Source: Candidatus Thiodiazotropha sp. (ex Gloverina cf. vestifex) | GTDB taxonomy: Bacteria > Pseudomonadota > Gammaproteobacteria > Chromatiales > Chromatiaceae | Direction: 5' to 3' | DNA: 7,755 bases | NCBI GenBank assembly: GCA_025656435.1 | Contig: JAHXHT010000108.1 | Location: 1 to 7,755 of the forward strand | Shown: piece after piece, positions 1-4,940 of the stretch | How positions within the stretch are numbered: the first letter of the stretch is position 1 | Layout: the number at the start of each line of letters is the position of its first letter | Position numbers and translations under genes: made by a program | Notes under the pieces: generated by a model | The model's input: the letters and a program-made list of their open reading frames with translations, nothing else | Database searches by the model: none | What the model was told of the DNA's origin: nothing

Positions 1-14
1 GTTGTTTGCTTCAT
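1..14 (-). CDS. IS5-family transposase, first codons only
   Basis: Read on the minus strand from base 14, ATG AAG CAA ACA gives Met-Lys-Gln-Thr and then runs off the window. Many IS5-group DDE transposases begin MKQ(T), and the position 71 bases from the element tip is where such a gene would start. No catalytic residue is visible, so the assignment rests on the start, the tip sequence and the CTAR flank. There is no clear ribosome binding site before the ATG. Confidence 0.6.
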
Positions 15-22
15 GGGGTCTA

Positions 23-28
23 TATAAT
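23..28 (+). promoter_or_regulatory. Possible outward-facing -10 box in the IS end
   Basis: A perfect TATAAT lies in the IS end and faces out of the element into the fbp genes. The best -35 candidate in view is TTGTTT at 2-7, with a short 15-base spacer; with a 17-base spacer the -35 would begin just outside the window, so it cannot be judged. IS ends often carry outward promoters or partial promoters. If active, it would transcribe the truncated fbpA and the intact fbpBC. The same box occurs inverted at 7730-7735, facing the 3' end of the methyltransferase gene. Confidence 0.3.
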
Positions 29-85
29 GATTGGCCTAGAATGTGCACCATTATCCCTCAATCGATGGATTCGTTCAGAGCTTCC

Positions 86-89
86 CTAG
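86..89. other. IS target site CTAG (one side of a 4-base duplication)
   Basis: CTAG directly abuts the IS tip and fits the CTAR target of IS5-group elements. The other copy would lie beyond the far side of the IS, outside the window. The reading frame of the FbpA-type protein resumes exactly here (Leu-Ala-Asp-Pro), which supports this as the junction. Confidence 0.7.
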
Positions 90-670
90 CCGACCCGAGG
101 TGGATGGGTAATATCTGTATCCGTTCATCGAACAATATCTACAATCAATCCCTAGTGGCCTCAATGATTGCGGCGAATGGCGTGGAAACCACTGAGCAGT
201 GGGCCAGCGCATTGGTGAAGAATTTTGCCCGTCCCCCCAAAGGTGGTGATCGAGACCAGATCAAGGCGGCTGCTGCCGGTATCTGCGATATTGCTATTGT
301 GAATACCTATTATCTGGCAGGTATGTTGACCTCCAAGGATGCGGCACAGCGAGAGGCTGCCGAGAAGATGGTTGTCTACTGGCCGAATCAGCAGGGACGA
401 GGTGCGCATTTCAATATCAATGGCGCCTCTGTGACGCTGGCGGCAAAAAACAGGGAGAACGCCATCAAACTGCTTGAGTATCTGGTCAGTAAAGATTCCC
501 AGGCATGGTATGCAAAGACCAATGGTGAGTATCCCGTGCGCAGTGACGTGGAGCCTGGGGGGCTGCTTAAATCCTGGGGCGAGTTCAAGATGGATACCCT
601 TAACATGGGCAAACTTGGTGAGTTGAATCCGGATGCGGTTCGTCTGATGGATCGAGCCGGTTGGAAGTAA
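86..670 (+). pseudogene. fbpA: Ferric iron ABC transporter substrate-binding protein (FbpA/FutA type), 3' part, interrupted by IS
   Basis: Periplasmic iron(III)-binding component of an Fbp-type ABC importer. About 194 C-terminal residues remain from a usual length near 340; the signal peptide and most of the N-terminal lobe lie beyond the IS. Seen: LADPRW at the junction, then the strongly conserved stretch IRSSNNIYNQSLVASMIA, FARPPKGGDRDQIKAAAAG, and an NTYYL motif at about 302-316 whose paired tyrosines (308-313) correspond to the iron-binding tyrosines of FbpA. The C-terminus, ending in a GWK sequence and TAA, looks natural. The frame stays open leftward through the IS end to base 2, so a chimeric protein could be made, but it would lack export signal and N lobe. 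It lies 64 bases before fbpB and belongs to the same operon. Functional loss is inferred, since the rest of the gene cannot be seen. Confidence 0.85.
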
Positions 671-685
671 AAGCTAGGTTTTAAT

Positions 686-713
686 AGGAGGGCGCTACCC
701 CGGCCTCCTTTCT
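686..713 (+). terminator. Hairpin with short T tail between fbpA and fbpB (partial terminator or mRNA-stabilising stem)
   Basis: AGGAGG (686-691) pairs with CCTCCT (704-709). After one G-G mismatch, CG pairs with CG around a CTACCC loop, and the run TTTCT follows. It begins 15 bases after the fbpA stop. In ABC import operons such a stem between the binding-protein gene and the permease gene commonly keeps binding-protein mRNA more abundant than the rest. The stem also buries an SD-like AGGAGG. Its activity is inferred. Confidence 0.45.
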
Positions 714-734
714 GTGTGCGCATTAGGCTTGGAT

Positions 735-2414
735 ATGCAAGAAGCCGTTGAGAAAACTATCAGCCCATCAGGTATCTCACTCCGTGTGAATGCCTGGAGT
801 ATCAGTGTGGTTGCGATTGCGCTGTTGCTGTCGGTTCCTGTGCTGCTGGTGCTCTCTTATCTCTTTGAACCTGCCGGGGAGGTCTGGCGACACCTGGCTG
901 ATACCGTATTGCAGGATTACGTCACCAATTCACTCTTGTTGATGGTGGGTGTGGCGATCGGTGTCCTGATGTTGGGCGTGAGTACCGCCTGGCTCACCAG
1001 CATGTGCCAATTTCCCGGACGCGCCCTGTTTGAATGGGCGCTACTGCTACCCATGGCGATTCCGGCTTATATCATCGCCTACACCTATACGGGTCTGTTC
1101 GATTTTGCCGGACCCGTGCAGACCCTGCTGCGTGATTGGACCGGATGGTCCTACGGTGACTACTGGTTTCCGGAAATACGTTCCCTGGAGGGTGCAGCGC
1201 TGATGTTGTCGCTGGTACTCTATCCTTATGTTTATCTGCTGACCCGTGCGGCCTTTCTCAGCCAATCGATCTGTGTGCTGGATGTCAGCCGTACCTTGGG
1301 GAATGGTCCCTGGCGGACTTTTTTTTCAGTCGCCTTGCCTTTGGCCAGGCCCGCCATCGTCGCGGGCTTGTCGCTGGCATTGATGGAGACCCTGGCCGAT
1401 TACGGCACAGTACAGTATTTCGGTGTCTCTACTTTTACCACGGGCATCTTCCGCACCTGGTTCGGGCTGAACAACGCCGCTGCCGCCGCGCAACTCTCTG
1501 CGTTATTGTTATTGGTTGTCTTTGCACTGATCATTATTGAGAAGGGCTCACGTCGACACGCAAGATATCACCACACGACCCAACGCCATCAGGCATTGAC
1601 CCGGTTTCAGCTGAATTGGAAACAGTCCTCGATGGCCTTTTTGATCTGCATGGGTGCGCTGTTCTTCGGTTTTCTCCTGCCGGCGGGTCAACTGCTCTGG
1701 TGGGCATTGACGACTGCTGAAGAGAGTCTGGACGGCCGCTTTCTCAGCCTGATCACTCACAGCCTCCTGTTGGCGGGTGGGGCTTCACTGCTGGCCCTGC
1801 TGCTGGCACTCTTTCTCAGCTACGGAAAACGCCTGCATGGCAGCTGGCCGGTCCAGCTATCGGTCAGGGTGGCAGGTATGGGTTACGCCATTCCGGGAAC
1901 AGTCATCGCAGTGGGAGTGATGATACCCTTTGCCGCATTCGACAATGCCCTGGATGGTTGGGTGAGAGAGCGGTTCGGCTGGTCGACGGGGTTGCTGTTT
2001 AGTGGCACTTTGGTAGCTTTGTTGCTTGCCTATCTGGTTCGGTTCCTGGCAGTCTCGTTGCAGACGGTGGAGGCCGGCTTGGGCAAGATACGTCCTACCA
2101 TGGATGAGGTCGCCCGCTCGATGGGCACCGGTTCCGGTAAGATCGTAAGTCGTGTTCACATCTCAATGCTTAAAGGCAGTCTGATGACAGCGCTGCTCTT
2201 GGTTTTTGTGGATGTCTTGAAAGAACTGCCTGCGACCCTGATACTGCGCCCCTTTAACTACAACACCCTGGCGGTGCGGGCCTATGAACTGGCGTCGGAC
2301 GAACGGCTGGCCGATGCTTCCTATGCCGCCCTGACGATTGTGCTGGTCGGTATCCTGCCCGTCGTGCTGTTGAGCCGTTCCATTACCCGGTCGCGTCATG
2401 CAGAAACAGCTTGA
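735..2414 (+). CDS. fbpB: Ferric iron ABC transporter permease (FbpB type), fused double-domain
   Basis: Inner-membrane channel of the iron importer, about 559 residues, the usual length for the FbpB family in which two permease domains are joined in one chain. Hydrophobic segments occur near residues 22-43, 65-88, 100-120, 155-172 and 205-222, and again at 253-268, 300-326, 340-363, 380-400, 418-440, 484-500 and 532-548. Two EAA-type loops that contact the ATPase are visible, at about 184-208 (VSRTLGNG...LPLARPAI) and 459-482 (VARSMGTG...ISMLKGSL). The start is uncertain: ATG at 735 is preferred, but an in-frame GTG at 714 would add seven residues, and neither has a good ribosome binding site. 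The gene follows the interrupted fbpA and overlaps fbpC by 17 bases, which suggests translational coupling. A run of eight T at 1319-1326 sits inside the frame. The gene is intact. Confidence 0.9.
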   Translation: MQEAVEKTISPSGISLRVNAWSISVVAIALLLSVPVLLVLSYLFEPAGEVWRHLADTVLQDYVTNSLLLMVGVAIGVLMLGVSTAWLTSMCQFPGRALFEWALLLPMAIPAYIIAYTYTGLFDFAGPVQTLLRDWTGWSYGDYWFPEIRSLEGAALMLSLVLYPYVYLLTRAAFLSQSICVLDVSRTLGNGPWRTFFSVALPLARPAIVAGLSLALMETLADYGTVQYFGVSTFTTGIFRTWFGLNNAAAAAQLSALLLLVVFALIIIEKGSRRHARYHHTTQRHQALTRFQLNWKQSSMAFLICMGALFFGFLLPAGQLLWWALTTAEESLDGRFLSLITHSLLLAGGASLLALLLALFLSYGKRLHGSWPVQLSVRVAGMGYAIPGTVIAVGVMIPFAAFDNALDGWVRERFGWSTGLLFSGTLVALLLAYLVRFLAVSLQTVEAGLGKIRPTMDEVARSMGTGSGKIVSRVHISMLKGSLMTALLLVFVDVLKELPATLILRPFNYNTLAVRAYELASDERLADASYAALTIVLVGILPVVLLSRSITRSRHAETA

Positions 2415-3447
2415 AGTCAAACATGCCAGCGTCAGCTACGGCAAACAAGAAGTGGTATGCGGGGTCAGCTTCGATCTGGAGCAGGGTGATATCGGCTGTC
2501 TGCTCGGTCCCAGTGGTTGCGGCAAGACCAGTCTATTGCGCGCCATTGCCGGTTTCGAACCCCTGACGGGCGGTGAGATTCTGCTACATGGCAGATCAGT
2601 CTCCCGTCCCGGCGCCACCCTGGCACCTGAGAAGCGGCGGGTCGGCATGGTATTCCAGGATTTCGCGCTCTATCCTCACCTGACGGTGGAGCGGAATGTT
2701 GCCTTCGGTCTGAGAGGACAGCGCGGTAAACAGCGACATGGCAGAGTCGAAGAGTTGTTGGATCTGGTGGGGTTGGCAGGTCTGCAGAAAAAGTATCCCC
2801 ATCAACTCTCAGGGGGACAGCAACAACGGGTGGCATTGATTCGCGCCATGGCACCACGACCCGATATCCTGCTCCTGGATGAACCCTTCTCCGGTCTCGA
2901 TGTGGAACTGCGAGAGCAATTGGCGAGAGAGGTGAGAGAGATTCTCAAGCGTGAGTCCGTGACTGCCATACTGGTGACGCATGATCAGTTGGAGGCGTTT
3001 GCCCTGGCCGATGCTATCGGTGTTTTGGGCGAAGGTCGGCTACGGCAGTGGGATGCCGGCTACGATCTTTATCACACGCCCCAGGATCGTTTTGTGGCTG
3101 ACTTTATCGGTCAGGGAGCAATGATTCCCGGGCGGGTACTGGCGGGGGGGCACGTAGAAACCGCACTGGGATCTTTCAAGGGTTTGTTCGTCAATGCGGT
3201 CAGTCAGGGGCAGGCGGTAGAGTTACTTCTACGTCCCGACGATGTCATCCATGATGATGCCAGCAAATTTCAGTTGGAGGTTGTCGATAAGGTCTTTCAG
3301 GGTGCGGAGTATCTCTATACCTTATTGCTGGATGACGGTAGTGAGATTCTCTGTCTTGTGCAGAGTCATCATGATCATGCCATTGGCGAAAAGATCGGTG
3401 TCAGGTTGCACATCGACCACCCGGTGGCCTATCCATTGGAAACTTAG
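2398..3447 (+). CDS. fbpC: Ferric iron ABC transporter ATP-binding protein (FbpC type)
   Basis: Cytoplasmic ATPase that drives the importer, 349 residues, normal for FbpC. Motifs in order: Walker A GPSGCGKT at 37-44, Q-loop Gln87 in VFQDF, signature LSGGQQQR at 137-144, Walker B ILLLDEP at 157-163 with catalytic Glu162, D-loop SGLD at 165-168 and switch His195 in VTHDQ. Residues from about 240 to the end form the TOBE-like regulatory region found in FbpC, MalK and similar ATPases (LLRPDDV near 277). All catalytic residues are present. The ATG lies inside the end of fbpB with no separate ribosome binding site, so translation is probably coupled. A run of seven G at 3144-3150 lies in the frame. 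Substrate specificity for iron is inferred from the neighbouring fbpA remnant. Confidence 0.93.
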   Translation: MQKQLEVKHASVSYGKQEVVCGVSFDLEQGDIGCLLGPSGCGKTSLLRAIAGFEPLTGGEILLHGRSVSRPGATLAPEKRRVGMVFQDFALYPHLTVERNVAFGLRGQRGKQRHGRVEELLDLVGLAGLQKKYPHQLSGGQQQRVALIRAMAPRPDILLLDEPFSGLDVELREQLAREVREILKRESVTAILVTHDQLEAFALADAIGVLGEGRLRQWDAGYDLYHTPQDRFVADFIGQGAMIPGRVLAGGHVETALGSFKGLFVNAVSQGQAVELLLRPDDVIHDDASKFQLEVVDKVFQGAEYLYTLLLDDGSEILCLVQSHHDHAIGEKIGVRLHIDHPVAYPLET

Positions 3448-3460
3448 AGCCCGACGTTTA

Positions 3461-3492
3461 TTGATAGGAAATGCTTCCCTGCATTTCCTCAA
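3461..3492. terminator. Hairpin between convergent genes, likely bidirectional terminator
   Basis: AGGAAATGC (3466-3474) and GCATTTCCT (3481-3489) form a perfect 9-bp stem with loop TTCCCT. TTG and CAA extend it past a small bulge. It lies between the stop of fbpC and the stop of the convergent ZnuA-like gene. There is no immediate T run; on the plus strand a T-rich stretch (TTTGTCTTTTTT) begins about 15 bases later. Position supports a terminator more than sequence does. Confidence 0.45.
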
Positions 3493-3497
3493 CAGGC

Positions 3498-4351
3498 CTA
3501 GCCCGATTTGTCTTTTTTGCTGATTGTTTTCGCAACCTTTTTACGACTGAACTTGGCCGCACAAGCTTGAATCCTCTTTGTCTTTAACATCATGGTTTCG
3601 AAATATTGGTCGGGTCCATGGTCAGTCAGTTGTTCCTGATTGATCAGGTTAGGGCATGGGTTTGTTGGGACGCCAGCAACTTTAAGTAACTCACCGTCAT
3701 GGGATGATCCATTGTTTAGGTTCGGGATGAAACGGTTGTTGAAGTACTGGTCAAATTGAGCGGCTACGATTACCGGTATTGGCTCAAGGGAAGAGAAGCT
3801 GGATGCGATTTCATTGGTCATTGACTTGATTCGCTTGAGGAGCAGGATCTCGTTATCCAAATAGCGCCCTGTATTATCCGGGTCGATACGAACCAGTTTC
3901 GGTGTAATCTGCCTGACAGCCATGATGGCGAGCTTTGGGTCGCTCCAGAATTTCAAATCACGTGAGATTTGGCGTGAATCGGCAATGCCCTTGAAATCCT
4001 TTTTCAATAGCAGCGGAAGTGTTCTGGACAGCGTCATGGACCGGCTTTCCAGCGGCGGTGTGTGATCCAGCATATCTGAGAGCGATGATTCCAGGCCCGC
4101 CCCGATCCATATCACCAGGTCAGCAGTCAAAAGCTCACTTTTTTGAAATGGGTCCAGGGTGTCTGCTGTGTTGCTCTCATTATCATAAAGAAGAACAGGT
4201 TCGCCCACGCCATGCATGATATTGGCCACCAGAGAGTGGATGGCAGGCAGGCAGGCAGACTGACGACGACGCGTGGTGCTGCGAAAACAGATTGCGTCAT
4301 GAATAGGGCAAGTACTAGGGCCCCCACTTGTAGTTGCTTTATTTTGTACAT
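3498..4351 (-). pseudogene. ZnuA-like metal ABC transporter substrate-binding protein, frame broken at a TGCC repeat
   Basis: Relative of the periplasmic zinc/manganese-binding proteins (ZnuA/cluster A-I). The ATG at 4351 has GAGG nine bases upstream and opens a signal peptide: basic start, hydrophobic VGALVLALFM, cleavage after VFA at residue 24. The mature protein begins APRVVVSL, typical of the family. At 4242-4257 the frame changes by -1; without correction the product stops after 74 residues at 4127. The other frame continues with PAIHSLVANIMHGVGEP, ADLVIWIGAGLES, FWSDPK, FDQYFNNRF and GPDQYFETMM, all matching ZnuA landmarks, to the TAG at 3498. The repaired length is about 281 residues, slightly short. 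The family's three metal-binding histidines are replaced: SPH(D) reads SNTAD, DxHxW reads DLKFW, and the His before DAYQYF is Ala. The usual His-rich loop is absent. No znuBC partner lies nearby. It is either a decaying gene or a repeat-switched protein with a changed ligand. Confidence 0.8.
4242..4257. repeat. Tetranucleotide tandem repeat, four copies (GGCA / TGCC)
   Basis: Four exact GGCA units on the plus strand, TGCC in the sense of the ZnuA-like gene. They lie at codons 32-37, just after the signal peptide. With two units the sequence reads VSL-PAIHSL, which aligns with the family without a gap; with five units it also stays in frame, adding three residues. Three or four units break the frame. 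Slippage during replication is the likely origin of the two extra units. Confidence 0.85.
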
Positions 4352-4354
4352 GAT

Positions 4355-4364
4355 CCTCATCCTC
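4355..4364 (-). promoter_or_regulatory. Ribosome binding site deciding the start of the ZnuA-like gene
   Basis: On the minus strand GAGG occurs at 4364-4361 and again at 4358-4355. The first is nine bases before the ATG at 4351, a workable spacing. This start places the signal peptide directly at the N-terminus; in-frame ATGs at 4360 and 4369 would overlap or precede the site. Confidence 0.5.
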
Positions 4365-4444
4365 GGCATTGTGGTGTGCTATTTTTCTCATCAAGAGATA
4401 TGCCAAGAATTTAATCCAGTAAAAACATGCGGATACGGTTTTCG

Positions 4445-4484
4445 ACTGTTTGTGGGGGTGTGCGAAATGAACTGTTTTTGGGGG
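4445..4484. repeat. Near-identical 14-base direct repeats upstream of the ZnuA-like gene
   Basis: ACTGTTTGTGGGGG at 4445-4458 and ACTGTTTTTGGGGG at 4471-4484 differ at one base and start 26 bases apart. They lie about 95-135 bases upstream of the ZnuA-like start in the otherwise gene-free stretch 4352-4589. That stretch also holds GGGGG-N9-CCCCC (4480-4498) and CCAGG-N8-CCTGG (4497-4514). I see no convincing Zur or Fur box and no strong promoter. The repeats could be regulator sites; this is inference. Confidence 0.4.
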
Positions 4485-4589
4485 ATATGACTACCCCCAG
4501 GGATATCTGCCTGGAGCAGTGCGGGAGCAATATTCATCCGATAGGCCCAGCTGGCTATAGGCTGGTGTATCGATGAAAGGATAGAGATG

Positions 4590-4630
4590 GGGCTTCAGCA
4601 ATAGATGCTCAAGGTATTTTGCTGAAGCCC
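4590..4630 (-). terminator. Strong 12-bp hairpin after the small gene
   Basis: GGGCTTCAGCAA (4590-4601) pairs perfectly with TTGCTGAAGCCC (4619-4630) around a 17-base loop. It begins ten bases after the stop of the 62-residue gene on the minus strand. There is no T run after the stem on the minus strand and only TTT on the plus strand, so it may protect the 3' end of the mltD-linked mRNA rather than terminate it alone. Confidence 0.5.
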
Positions 4631-4640
4631 TTTAAGTTGG

Positions 4641-4829
4641 TCAGCAGGTGAAGAGACGATCGATAGCGTCCAGTCCCTCTTGTACAGCCCCATCCAGATC
4701 CTCTGGGTCGTCATCGTGTTCGTAGGCAAGCATGGAGTAGACTGCCAGGGATTTGAGTCCGAGGGCGATTTTCTCAACATCGGGCAAGTTTAACTCCACC
4801 CCTTCTCTTAAACGGCATTCTTCACTCAT
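4641..4829 (-). CDS. Small acidic protein of unknown function, 62 residues
   Basis: I do not recognise a family. The ATG at 4829 is preferred because GAGGT lies seven bases upstream; in-frame starts as far as TTG at 4925 exist but lack such a site. The sequence has no signal peptide, membrane segment or metal motif. It is acidic, with a run of Asp/Glu around YEHDDDPEDLD (about residues 36-46), and looks helical on either side (VEKIALGLKSLAVYSML; GAVQEGLDAIDRLF). Two cysteines lie near the ends (Cys5 and the last residue). It lies 111 bases after the mltD stop on the same strand and before a strong hairpin, so it probably shares the mltD transcript. The good ribosome binding site and placement make it likely real. 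Confidence 0.6.
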   Translation of the reverse strand: MSEECRLREGVELNLPDVEKIALGLKSLAVYSMLAYEHDDDPEDLDGAVQEGLDAIDRLFTC

Positions 4830-4836
4830 TTGTGAT

Positions 4837-4841
4837 ACCTC
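4837..4841 (-). promoter_or_regulatory. Ribosome binding site of the 62-residue gene
   Basis: GAGGT on the minus strand, seven bases before ATG at 4829. It is the clearest ribosome binding site in the window and fixes the start of the small gene. Confidence 0.6.
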
Positions 4842-4940
4842 AATACAGCCTGTGTAGCTGGGCTGATAGTTCATGAGGTCACTGTGGCTGTCAAAAAAAT
4901 GCGGCATTCCATTGATGCAGGTCAATGGATAGGGTTGTTG

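Larger units (their letters stand above)
1..85 (-). mobile_element. IS5-family insertion sequence, transposase-proximal end (partial)
   Basis: This is the terminal part of an insertion sequence whose body lies beyond the left edge. Seen: the outer tip, read on the minus strand from base 85, begins GGAAGCTCTGAAC; the flanking host bases are CTAG; an ATG follows 71 bases inside the tip and opens M-K-Q-T. Bases 3-85 recur, perfectly and inverted, at 7673-7755. Known: IS5-group elements have GGAAG-type tips, duplicate a 4-base CTAR target, and many of their transposases start MKQ. The family call is therefore good, but the exact element cannot be named. The break point falls inside an FbpA-type gene, so this copy disrupted it. 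The window edge is probably an assembly break inside the repeat. Confidence 0.85.

Noticed and set aside
1319..1326. Run of eight T in fbpB as a slippage or frameshift site
   Set aside because: The frame is intact and it encodes Phe-Phe in a hydrophobic stretch. Nothing suggests regulated slippage.
3144..3150. Run of seven G in fbpC as a phase-variation site
   Set aside because: The frame is intact, the run encodes ordinary Ala-Gly-Gly codons, and seven G is common by chance in a GC-rich gene.
3242..3523. 93-residue plus-strand frame overlapping the end of fbpC
   Set aside because: It is a shadow of fbpC in another frame, with a Met/Ser/Arg-rich composition and no motif.
4143..4490. 115-residue plus-strand open frame over the start of the ZnuA-like gene
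   Set aside because: It lies antisense to a gene with a clear signal peptide and family motifs, and its translation shows no recognisable domain. Its length follows from the opposite coding frame.
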